Positions 1 to 5,231 of a DNA stretch of 8,421 nt are shown piece after piece (positions within the stretch are counted from its first letter, which is position 1; every line of letters starts with the position of its first letter). The notes under the pieces were generated by a model. That model did no database searches. It saw nothing but the letters and a program-made list of their open reading frames with translations, and had not been told where the DNA came from. This DNA is from Chloroflexota bacterium (GTDB lineage Bacteria > Chloroflexota > Limnocylindria > Limnocylindrales > CSP1-4): assembly GCA_021785115.1 (NCBI GenBank), contig JAJYGO010000453.1, positions 1 to 8,421 of the forward strand, in the 5' to 3' direction. Both the position numbers and the translations under genes were made by a program.

Positions 1-220
1 GGGCCGACTCGAACGTGTAGCTGCGGCGCAGGTGGGCGATCGCGGTCCTCGCGACCCACCCGCCGCGCCCGAACAGATCGACCACCACGTCGCCGGGCCG
101 TGATCGGGCCTCGATCTCCGCGGCGACCAGGTTCAGGGGTGGGGGCGGCGCGAGGCGCTCGAACGTGGGCAGGAGCGGACCCTGCTCGGGCCGGATGAGC
201 GACGAGAGCGTCTCAGGCAT
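1..220 (-). CDS. Putative SAM-dependent DNA methyltransferase, N-terminal part (cut by left edge)
   Basis: Seventy-three residues are visible, starting at the ATG complementary to 218-220 and running off the window. The sequence begins MPETLSSLIRPEQGPLLP and continues with a Pro-rich linker (PPPP, residues 25-28), then a helix (LNLVAAEIEARS, 29-40) followed by GDVVVDLFGRGGWVARTAI (43-61). The latter looks like the AdoMet-binding motif I of amino-methyltransferases (usually D-P-F-x-G-x-G), with a preceding strand ending in Asp, but the P and the usual Gly spacing are altered (DLFGRGGW). The catalytic motif (D/N/S)PP(Y/F) is not in view, so activity cannot be judged. No clear Shine-Dalgarno sequence precedes the ATG, and no other start codon lies in the roughly 40 bases upstream in frame. 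It lies 69 bases downstream of the TPR gene on the same strand, so co-transcription is likely. Any Rossmann-fold methyltransferase is an alternative reading. Confidence 0.6.
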   Translation of the reverse strand, partial: MPETLSSLIRPEQGPLLPTFERLAPPPPLNLVAAEIEARSRPGDVVVDLFGRGGWVARTAIAHLRRSYTFESA

Positions 221-289
221 CTCGGCGAAGTCTACCGGTGGTGGCGAGCGGCAATCCCGATGGTGGCCGCGCCTGAGACGGCCGGCCTG

Positions 290-1150
290 TTACGCCTCCT
301 CGTCGAGGGCGTCGGGCTCCTCGACGAACGCCTCCTCGTCGGTCACCTGGGCGGGCACGACGCGTTCGATGTCGTCGAGCGACTCGTCCTCCTCGTCGTA
401 CTCCAGGTCCTCCTCGAGGTCGATCTCCTCGCGCACCAGCGTGCCCTTGGTGTAGGGCCGCAGGTCGGACGCCTTGGCCGCCGTCGGGAACGAGACCTTG
501 CCGTAGTTGCGCGGGTCCTGGTACGTCTCGCGGATGATGATCCGCACGTCGCGCTCGCCCAGGCTCGTGACGCCGGCGGTGTACTGGTTGCCCTCCACCA
601 TCAGCTTGAGCAGCCGGGCCGCCACCTTGGGGTCGACGGTCCCGATGTGGTGGCCGTTGGACCGCGCGAGCAGGCGGCTTCCGTCGGGCACGAGCTCGAC
701 CAGGTCGCCCGGGTTGACCTGCGCGAGCTGTCGCGGATGGACGAGCTCGTAGAGCCCCGCGAAGCCGGTCTTGCCGGTCTCCTCGACGAAGATGTTGACC
801 GGCGCCTTGTCACCCACCTCCGCCGGGGTGGTCCGATCGCCCGCCTCGACGAGCAGGACGCGGAGCCGGTCGATATTGCGCTCGGCGATCCGGTTCGTGG
901 GGTCCAGGGCCAGCGCGGCCTGGTAGTGCTCGCGTGCGTCGCCCAGGTCGCCGAGCTCCCAGAACGCCTTGGCCAGGCGGTTCTCCGCGGCCGAGTCGGG
1001 CCCCAGCTCCAGGATCCGGCGGTTGACATCGGCGGCGCCGTTCCAGTCGGCGGCCGAGGCGGCGGCGATGGCCTGCTCGACGAGCTGCCTCTTGAGTCGG
1101 ACGGTGGACGCACCGGTAGTGGCCGCGCCTGCAAGTTCGGGGAAGCTCAT
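290..1150 (-). CDS. TPR-repeat protein with central beta-rich domain and acidic C-terminal tail
   Basis: A 286-residue soluble protein without signal peptide or membrane segment. Residues about 22-50 form a degenerate and 55-86 a canonical tetratricopeptide repeat (AKAFWELGDLGDAREHYQAA, then LALDPTN), the type of helical pair that binds partner proteins. Residues 116-210 form a mixed domain (VNIFVEETGKTGF; LVELVPDGSRLLARSNGHHI; GERDVRIIIRETYQDP) that I cannot assign to a named family. From about 240 to the end the tail is strongly acidic (EEIDLEEDLEYDEEDES) and probably disordered. An AAGGAG ribosome-binding site lies at 1154-1159, only 3 bases from the ATG, which is short but acceptable; the frame and strong codon bias leave no doubt it is real. 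A plausible promoter is upstream. The next gene on the strand is the putative methyltransferase. Role unknown; a scaffolding or protein-protein interaction job is an inference from the TPR alone. Confidence 0.85.
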   Translation of the reverse strand: MSFPELAGAATTGASTVRLKRQLVEQAIAAASAADWNGAADVNRRILELGPDSAAENRLAKAFWELGDLGDAREHYQAALALDPTNRIAERNIDRLRVLLVEAGDRTTPAEVGDKAPVNIFVEETGKTGFAGLYELVHPRQLAQVNPGDLVELVPDGSRLLARSNGHHIGTVDPKVAARLLKLMVEGNQYTAGVTSLGERDVRIIIRETYQDPRNYGKVSFPTAAKASDLRPYTKGTLVREEIDLEEDLEYDEEDESLDDIERVVPAQVTDEEAFVEEPDALDEEA

Positions 1151-1226
1151 GGACTCCTTCGATCGGGCTCAGGTCCCGACGCGCCGTGCGACGCCCATAA
1201 CAACACGGCGGACGTGGGGCCGTCGT

Positions 1227-1256
1227 TATGTACCATCCGCGGCGCGACTCTGTCAA
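1227..1256 (-). promoter_or_regulatory. Candidate sigma70-type promoter of the TPR gene
   Basis: Reading the minus strand, a perfect TTGACA (1256-1251) is followed by an 18-base spacer and TACATA (1232-1227), giving a transcript start near 1220 and a leader of about 70 bases before the ATG at 1150. The -10 hexamer is a weak match, so the assignment leans on the -35 box. The -35 box lies within the first, variant unit of the 23-bp repeat array next door. Confidence 0.45.
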
Positions 1257-1319
1257 ACGGCGGACCGCCCGCGTCTGTCGCGGCGGACCGCCCGCATCTG
1301 TCGCGGCGGACCGCCGGGT
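1249..1319. repeat. Short tandem array, about 23-bp unit, three copies
   Basis: Three consecutive units start at 1249, 1274 and 1297, each with TCTGTC followed by CGGCGGACCGCC. Units two and three are spaced by exactly 23 bases; unit one is 25 bases because AAA replaces a single G after TCTGTC. That variant creates the TTGACA box on the minus strand. The third unit runs directly into an interspersed-repeat half-site (GGGTGACCGATAGCG). Confidence 0.8.
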
Positions 1320-1330
1320 GACCGATAGCG
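1316..1330 (-). repeat. Interspersed repeat, short partial copy
   Basis: The minus strand reads CGCTATCGGTCACCC, matching the core CGCTATTGCACACCC of the repeat family at 12 of 15 positions. The conserved right half (TACGCGGCC) is absent, replaced by the 23-bp tandem array. Confidence 0.5.
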
Positions 1331-1370
1331 GCGTCCATGGTCGATGGCGACGGTCGCGTCCCCAATCCGG

Positions 1371-1399
1371 CGCTTATGCACACCCGGTGATCGATAGCG
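1371..1399. repeat. Interspersed repeat, two overlapping half-sites in opposite orientation
   Basis: The plus strand reads CGCTTATGCACACCCGG and the minus strand, from 1399, reads CGCTATCGATCACCGGG. The two half-sites share the central CACC-C-GGTG, so the 29 bases form one imperfect palindrome bounded by CGCT and AGCG. Confidence 0.6.
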
Positions 1400-1419
1400 G
1401 CTGGTCGGCTCGAAGCCGG

Positions 1420-1453
1420 CGCTATTGCACACCCGGCGAGCCTTACGTGGCCG
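1420..1453 (+). repeat. Interspersed repeat, full-length copy
   Basis: Core CGCTATTGCACACCC is followed by GGCGAGCCTTACGTGGCCG. It shares the layout core, then GA-x-C-x, then TACG-x-GGC with the copies at 1595-1625, 7492-7525 and 7621-7655. Confidence 0.75.
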
Positions 1454-1594
1454 ACGCGGCACCCGTGGGACTCGGCAACCCGCTCCGTCCCCACCAACAG
1501 CAACAGCGCCGGCCGGTTCGTGCGGGGGCTTCGGTGGTTCGGGCGGGCAGCGATGCGACGGGGCAATCGCGGTCGCCGCGTCGGGGCCATCTCT

Positions 1595-1625
1595 CCGCGT
1601 ACGGCCCTCCTGGTGTGCGTTAGCG
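1595..1625 (-). repeat. Interspersed repeat, full-length copy
   Basis: The minus strand reads CGCTAACGCACACCA followed by GGAGGGCCGTACGCGG. It runs into the nested structured repeat beginning at 1622. Confidence 0.7.
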
Positions 1626-1710
1626 GCACGCCGTCGCGGCGCTCAACGCCGCTGCCGGCTGGACAGCCGGGGCCACGCGCCGGGGCATGGTTGAGCGGCA
1701 CGCCGTCGCG
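1622..1710. repeat. Nested structured repeat: 17-bp direct repeats bracketing stem-loops
   Basis: AGCGGCACGCCGTCGCG occurs perfectly at 1622-1638 and 1694-1710. Between and overlapping them, CGCTCAAC (1640-1647) is complementary to GTTGAGCG (1690-1697), and inside that is a perfect hairpin CCGGCT-GGAC-AGCCGG (1655-1670). The whole could extrude as a branched stem. It ends 27 bases before the -35 box of the small gene. No T-run follows, so a simple intrinsic terminator is unlikely. Confidence 0.65.
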
Positions 1711-1736
1711 TCCTCCAAATGCATCCGGATCGGCTC

Positions 1737-1764
1737 TTGCCTGCCCGGGAGCGGGCGCTACGAT
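1737..1764 (+). promoter_or_regulatory. Candidate promoter of the 57-codon gene
   Basis: TTGCCT (1737-1742), a 16-base spacer and TACGAT (1759-1764) place the transcript start near 1771, just upstream of the GGGAGG ribosome-binding site at 1775-1780. Both hexamers match four of six consensus positions; in such GC-rich DNA this is suggestive only. Confidence 0.4.
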
Positions 1765-1787
1765 CGTTCGCGACGGGAGGCACCTCG

Positions 1788-1961
1788 GTGGAAGCAATTG
1801 AAGAACCCGTGAATCTTGCGCACGTCAACGTCGAGCTCTCGCCCAGTGAACTCGATCTGGTCAGGACCGGCCTCCGGATGCTGCTGGATGCCGAGGACGA
1901 CCCGGAGGTCATCGCGGAGCTGAAAGTGCTGCTGGCTCGTCTCGCACAACCCGCCACCTGA
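1788..1961 (+). CDS. Small hypothetical protein, 57 residues
   Basis: I chose the GTG at 1788 because GGGAGG (1775-1780) sits 7 bases before it; an in-frame ATG at 1719 lies upstream of the candidate promoter and has no ribosome-binding site. The protein starts VEAIEEPVNLAHVNVELSPS and continues through ELDLVRTGLRMLL, an acidic turn DAEDDPEVIAE and a second amphipathic helix LKVLLARLAQ. It is acidic, soluble and most likely a two-helix protein that pairs or dimerises. No family is recognised. The SPSELDLVRTGLRMLL segment resembles helical parts of small regulators, but there is no DNA-binding motif I would defend. It is a single-gene unit, with repeats on both sides. Confidence 0.7.
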   Translation: MEAIEEPVNLAHVNVELSPSELDLVRTGLRMLLDAEDDPEVIAELKVLLARLAQPAT

Positions 1962-1977
1962 CGCGCAACGCGCCGTC
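1960..1977 (+). terminator. Possible terminator hairpin after the small gene
   Basis: Beginning within the stop codon, GACGCGC pairs with GCGCCGTC through a 7-bp stem with one bulged C (1973) and the loop AAC. A C-run rather than a T-run follows, so a canonical intrinsic terminator is not shown. Confidence 0.3.
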
Positions 1978-2076
1978 CCCCGTGAGCGGAACCGCGCGGG
2001 GTTGGACGCGGGATGAGTCGCCGGCCACACGGGTGATCCTGTCGCGAGGTCGGAGCCCGCGTGGGCGCGAGCTGTA

Positions 2077-2176
2077 TCGCCTGAGGCGCGCCGTCGCCTG
2101 AGGCGCGCCATCGCCTGAGGCGAGCCGGGACCGATGATCCGTGTTGCCTGAGGCGTGCGGGGACCGGTGATGCGCG
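2077..2176. repeat. Palindromic tandem repeats built on CGCCTGAGGCG
   Basis: The 11-base odd palindrome CGCCTGAGGCG occurs at 2078-2088, 2095-2105 and 2112-2122, and as TGCCTGAGGCG at 2145-2155. The first two sit in 17-base units. The last two sit in 33-base units (2111-2143 and 2144-2176) that add a second block, GGACCGATGATCCGTG or GGACCGGTGATGCGCG. This is a compound array with two unit lengths. Confidence 0.8.
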
Positions 2177-2181
2177 CCGGT

Positions 2182-2194
2182 CGGGGACCCCCGC
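2182..2194. repeat. GGGG-A-CCCC palindrome, copy 1
   Basis: CGGGGACCCCCGC, identical to the copy at 2247-2259. Read on the minus strand it is a G-rich/C-rich hairpin, downstream of the membrane protein gene; no T-run follows. Confidence 0.5.
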
Positions 2195-2246
2195 CACCGC
2201 AGGCCGCGTGCGCCACGTGCGCGCGTGTACTGGGATGGGTGCCGGG

Positions 2247-2259
2247 CGGGGACCCCCGC
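2247..2259. repeat. GGGG-A-CCCC palindrome, copy 2
   Basis: Second perfect copy of CGGGGACCCCCGC. It lies about 50 bases beyond the stop of the membrane protein gene on the minus strand and could act as a GC-only terminator hairpin (GCGGG-GGTC-CCCGC), though without a T-tract this is weak. Confidence 0.5.
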
Positions 2260-2310
2260 GATCCCTCCACTCAAGGAAGCCGCCGTGCACGGGCCGGGCT
2301 CGTCGCCTGC

Positions 2311-3114
2311 TCAGCGCAAGAGCAAGTTCCAGGCGACGGCCAGGGCCGCGGCCACGGACAGGATGCCGTACTCCCAGAGCCACGCGAACGAACGCCGCTC
2401 GGCCCCCGGCGCCGACCGGTAGGCTGCCCAGAGCGCAAACACCGCGGCGAGCACCGCCGGACCCACCAGGCGCGGCAGCGCGAGCGCCCGGAGCACGGCC
2501 GCCGCCACGCCCACCACCACCGCGAACGTGCCCGCCGCAAACGCCGCGTCGCGCACCCTGACCACCCGCACGGCCGCCAGCCGGTACCCGAGCAGGAACG
2601 CGACCACTGCGTCGCCCACCACCAGCAACACCAGGCCGGGCTCGTTGAGCGGCAGGCCGGCACCGGGGCCCCCGGGCTCGGCGAGCCCTCCCGGCACACC
2701 CCCGGCGACGCCCGCGAACGCGACGAACGCCAGCAGCAGGCTCAGCTGCTGCAGCAGATTGCGACGATGTTCGGCGAGTCCCTCGGCCGGGCCGAGCATC
2801 TGACGCTCGAGCGATACGCTCGCCGCGACGAGCGCACCACCGACAGCGAGCGCGGGCAGCGCCAGCGCCCCCACCCCCGCGAGATGGGCCAGCCCAAGCG
2901 TCCCGATGCCGCCCACCGCTGGCGGCGCCAGCGATTCGATGGGCACGCCCCTCGGCTCGTGCTCGTACAGGATCGCGAAGGTCCCCATCGCGGTCAGCAG
3001 GGCGAGCGCCACGCCCGCCAGCCACAGCTCGGCACCGCCCAGCAGCATCCCGACCGCCGCGGCGCCCGTGGTCAGGAGGACGAGCTCGGACGTTCGCCAG
3101 CGATCACTGCGCAT
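2311..3114 (-). CDS. Multipass integral membrane protein of unknown function
   Basis: A 267-residue, very hydrophobic Ala/Leu/Val/Gly-rich protein with about eight predicted membrane segments by eye: residues about 10-30, 32-50, 66-84, 86-102, 124-142, 163-182, 193-212 and 245-264, with a possible additional one near 218-233. A charged loop (SLERQMLGPAEGLAEHRRNL, 102-121) and a Gly/Pro-rich loop (about 144-160) interrupt it. No transporter or enzyme signature is recognised. I chose the ATG at 3112-3114 because a TACCAT box ends 8 bases upstream (3128-3123 on the minus strand), which would give a leaderless transcript; a GTG at 3135 would add seven residues but has no ribosome-binding site and would lie upstream of that box. 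It is downstream of polymerase X on the same strand, separated by about 175 bases of repeats. Confidence 0.75.
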   Translation of the reverse strand: MRSDRWRTSELVLLTTGAAAVGMLLGGAELWLAGVALALLTAMGTFAILYEHEPRGVPIESLAPPAVGGIGTLGLAHLAGVGALALPALAVGGALVAASVSLERQMLGPAEGLAEHRRNLLQQLSLLLAFVAFAGVAGGVPGGLAEPGGPGAGLPLNEPGLVLLVVGDAVVAFLLGYRLAAVRVVRVRDAAFAAGTFAVVVGVAAAVLRALALPRLVGPAVLAAVFALWAAYRSAPGAERRSFAWLWEYGILSVAAALAVAWNLLLR

Positions 3115-3122
3115 CGTGCGCG

Positions 3123-3152
3123 ATGGTACGCGCACACCGTGCGGATTCGCAC
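3123..3152 (-). promoter_or_regulatory. Possible leaderless promoter and upstream palindrome of the membrane protein gene
   Basis: On the minus strand TACCAT (3128-3123) lies 8 bases before the ATG; the matching -35 position (TGCGAA, 3151-3146) is poor. That position is covered by the palindrome GTGCG-GATT-CGCAC (3139-3152), which could be an operator replacing or masking the -35 region. Confidence 0.3.
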
Positions 3153-3160
3153 GAAGGGGG

Positions 3161-3248
3161 CCTGAGCGTCAAGCCCGGCCCCGGCAGAGCCCCACCCGGC
3201 CCCACCCGGCTCCGGCCTGAGCGTCAAGCCCGGCCCCGGCAGAGCCCC
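3161..3248. repeat. 33-bp perfect direct repeat downstream of polymerase X
   Basis: Positions 3161-3193 and 3216-3248 are identical, with a 22-base CCCGG/CCCAC-rich spacer. On the minus strand each copy contains GGGCTTGA-CGC-TCAGGCC, an imperfect stem with one wobble pair and a 3-base loop; the stem is complete (TCAGGCCC) only in the copy nearer the membrane gene. The pair lies between the polymerase stop and the membrane protein start, where an attenuator or terminator would be expected, but no T-run follows. Confidence 0.8.
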
Positions 3249-3289
3249 GGCCGCGCCCTCCCCCGCACGTCCCGCCGCGTGCTCCGGGA

Positions 3290-5230
3290 TCAGCCCAGCC
3301 TCTCTGCCTTCCGCCCCACCCAGTCGAGCAGCCGGCCACGCGGCCACGCGTTGGCTACGCTGGCCGCCTGGACCCAGCCCCGCCTGGCCGTGGCGACACC
3401 CCAGCGCACCGTATCGAGCTCCTCGACCCGGTGCGCATCCGAGTCGATGGTGAGCAGGCACCCGTGCCCGACGGCCGCCCGCGCACGCTCGTCGGACAGG
3501 TCGAGCCGATGATCCGACCCGTTGATCTCGAGCAGCGTCCCGGTCCGCGCCGCCTCGGCGTAGAGCGCGTCCCAGTCGAGGTCCAGGTCCTCCCGCCCTC
3601 CGATCATCCTGCCCGCGGGGTGCGCGAGGATGTCGACGTGCGGGCTGCGCAGGGCCGCCATCACCCGCGCCATGAGTTGCTCCCGCGGTTGCCGCCGCGA
3701 GACGTGCAGCGAGGCCACCACCAGGTCGAACTCCGCCAGGACGTCGTCCGGGAAATCGAGTGTGGCGTCCGCCCGGATCTCGAGCTCGCATCCATGCAGC
3801 AGCCGGAACCCCTCGGCAGGCGTCCCGGCAGGCGCCCGGCCGGCATCCTCCTCCCGTGCGAACCGCTCGTTGAGCGCCGCCACGATCCCGCGCTGCTCCA
3901 GCACGCGCTCAGGCGTGAGTCCCCTGGCGATCGCCAGCCCGAAGGAGTGGTCGGTGAGAGCCTGGTAGGCGTACCCGCGCACCCGGGCCGCCTCCGCCAT
4001 CTGCTGGATCGAGTGCACCCCGTCCGACCAGTCGGAATGCGTGTGACAGTCGCCGCGCAGGTCGGTCAGCTCCACGAGCCGCGGCAGGCGCCCACCGGCG
4101 GCCGCCTCGATCTCGCCACGGTCCTCGCGCAGCTCCGGCGGGACCCATGCCAGGCCGAGGAACGCGTACGCCTCGTCCTCCGTGGCGAACGTCCGCAGCT
4201 CCGCGGTCGGCCCCACGAGCGGCTCGCCGTCCGGGTCGAGGCGCAGGTAGCCTTTCTCGGACAGGCTCCATCCCCGGTCGCGGGCGCGGGAGCGCAGCCG
4301 CACGTTGTGCTCCTTCGACCCGGTGAAGTGGACGAGGTAGGTCCCCTCCTCTCCCGGCGGCATCACCATCAGGTCGACCTGCGGGCCGTCACGCAGCCGC
4401 ACCGATGCCTTGTGAGGGCCGCTCCCGAGCACGCGGTCGACGGATGGCAGGCCGGTGAGGCGGCCGACGAGCGCCCCCGGGTCGTCGGTGGAGGCGAGCA
4501 GGTCGAGGTCGCCGATGGTCTCCCGGCGGCGACGGAACGAGCCGGCCGAGACCAGCGCGTGGACGCCGGGTGTGTCGCGCAGCTCCGCCACGATCCCGTC
4601 GACGACGCGCTCGGCCTCGCCCAGGCGCATCCGCTGCTGGCGCCGCTCCAGCTGCGCGATCCCGTCGAGGATCGCGGCCTCGGTCCGTTCCGACATCCCG
4701 CGCAGGTCGCGCAGGTGCCCGGCCTCGGCCGCGCGGCGGAGGTCGTCGAGCGTCTCGATCCCCCGCTGCTCGTGGAGCAGCTTCACGGTCCGCGGCCCCA
4801 CGCCGGGGATCTCGAGCAGCGCCACAAGCGAGGGGGGCACCTCGGCGCGCAGCCGGTCGTGGAAGGCGAGTCGCCCGGTGGTCGCGAGCTCCAGGAGCTT
4901 CTTCGAGATCGCGGCGCCCACGCCGGGGATCCGCGGGGGCTGGCCCTCGCGGTAGGCGCGCGCCACCTCCACGGGCGAGTGCGCGATCGCGTCGGCGGCA
5001 CGGTGGTACGCGACGGTCTTGAAGACGAGCTCGCCCTGCACCTCCAGCATGTCGCCGATCTCGTGGAAGATCGCGGCAAGCTCGGCGTTCGAGAGAAGGG
5101 GCACCTCGGGCGGCGGCTCGCCGGCGACGGTGGCGGCATCTGCGGCGACCGCGACACCGGCGACGGTGGCGGTGTCCGGCGCGGTGGCGAGAGCTTCGGA
5201 GCCCGGCTCGCCGGCGACGGTGGCGGCCAT
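3290..5230 (-). CDS. polX: DNA polymerase X family with C-terminal PHP domain
   Basis: A 646-residue bacterial PolX, a gap-filling repair polymerase. Order: a low-complexity extension (1-43); an 8-kDa-like helical domain beginning LSNAELAAIFHEIGDMLEVQ (46-65); two helix-hairpin-helix motifs (IPGVGAAISKKL 101-112 and IPGVGPRTVKLL 141-152); the nucleotidyltransferase palm with GSFRRRRETIGDLDLL (230-245), giving catalytic Asp241, Asp243 and Asp286 (QVDLMV). The PHP metal-binding set appears complete: DCHTHSDWSDG (394-404), TDHS (His428), CELEI (Glu482), SLH (His509), LAHP (His537), LEIN (568) and DSDAH (596-600). In bacterial PolX the PHP domain supplies 3'-5' exonuclease and AP-endonuclease activity. 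The usual length is about 570-580; the excess is largely the N-terminal extension. The ATG is fixed by GGAGGT (5244-5239) 8 bases upstream, inside the cyclase gene, whose TGA is one base away. Confidence 0.95.
   Translation of the reverse strand: MAATVAGEPGSEALATAPDTATVAGVAVAADAATVAGEPPPEVPLLSNAELAAIFHEIGDMLEVQGELVFKTVAYHRAADAIAHSPVEVARAYREGQPPRIPGVGAAISKKLLELATTGRLAFHDRLRAEVPPSLVALLEIPGVGPRTVKLLHEQRGIETLDDLRRAAEAGHLRDLRGMSERTEAAILDGIAQLERRQQRMRLGEAERVVDGIVAELRDTPGVHALVSAGSFRRRRETIGDLDLLASTDDPGALVGRLTGLPSVDRVLGSGPHKASVRLRDGPQVDLMVMPPGEEGTYLVHFTGSKEHNVRLRSRARDRGWSLSEKGYLRLDPDGEPLVGPTAELRTFATEDEAYAFLGLAWVPPELREDRGEIEAAAGGRLPRLVELTDLRGDCHTHSDWSDGVHSIQQMAEAARVRGYAYQALTDHSFGLAIARGLTPERVLEQRGIVAALNERFAREEDAGRAPAGTPAEGFRLLHGCELEIRADATLDFPDDVLAEFDLVVASLHVSRRQPREQLMARVMAALRSPHVDILAHPAGRMIGGREDLDLDWDALYAEAARTGTLLEINGSDHRLDLSDERARAAVGHGCLLTIDSDAHRVEELDTVRWGVATARRGWVQAASVANAWPRGRLLDWVGRKAERLG
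5114..5227. repeat. Internal GC-rich repeats coding the PolX N-terminal extension
   Basis: A 24-base block is perfectly repeated at 5114-5137 and 5204-5227, the latter abutting the ATG, with a shorter copy CCGGCGACGGTGGCGG at 5157-5172. The blocks encode ATVAGEP at residues 3-9 and 33-39 and ATVAG at 21-25. The family does not normally have this segment. Confidence 0.8.
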
Positions 5231-5231
5231 C

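Larger units (their letters stand above)
1151..1787. other. Gene-free divergent intergenic region rich in repeats
   Basis: The 637 bases between the divergent TPR gene and the small plus-strand gene have open frames on both strands, but their translations are Arg/Pro/Gly-rich with no recognisable domain, and they overlap direct and inverted repeats. I see the TPR promoter, a short tandem array, several copies of an interspersed repeat, a nested stem-loop and the promoter of the small gene, but no protein gene and no known structured RNA. Positions about 1454-1590 hold nothing I can name. Confidence 0.6.
1962..2310. other. Gene-free convergent intergenic region
   Basis: These 349 bases separate the 3' ends of the small plus-strand gene and the minus-strand membrane protein gene. 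The frames across it translate as Arg/Gly/Pro-rich strings with no domain. It holds a palindrome array (2077-2176) and two GGGG-A-CCCC palindromes; it may serve as a bidirectional termination zone, which is an inference from position. Confidence 0.55.

Noticed and set aside
1249..1319. CRISPR-like array
   Set aside because: Only three units directly abutting one another, without unique spacers, and no cas genes.
260..1321. 353-codon plus-strand frame opposite the TPR gene
   Set aside because: Antisense shadow typical of GC-rich codons; no ribosome-binding site and no recognisable domain, and it extends into the repeat array.
1228..1623. 131-codon plus-strand frame in the intergenic region
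   Set aside because: Its translation is that of the repeats themselves and Arg/Ser/Pro-rich; no ribosome-binding site.
1643..3025. 460-codon minus-strand frame overlapping the small gene and the membrane protein gene
   Set aside because: Arg/Gly/Ala-rich translation that crosses repeats and both real genes in a different frame.
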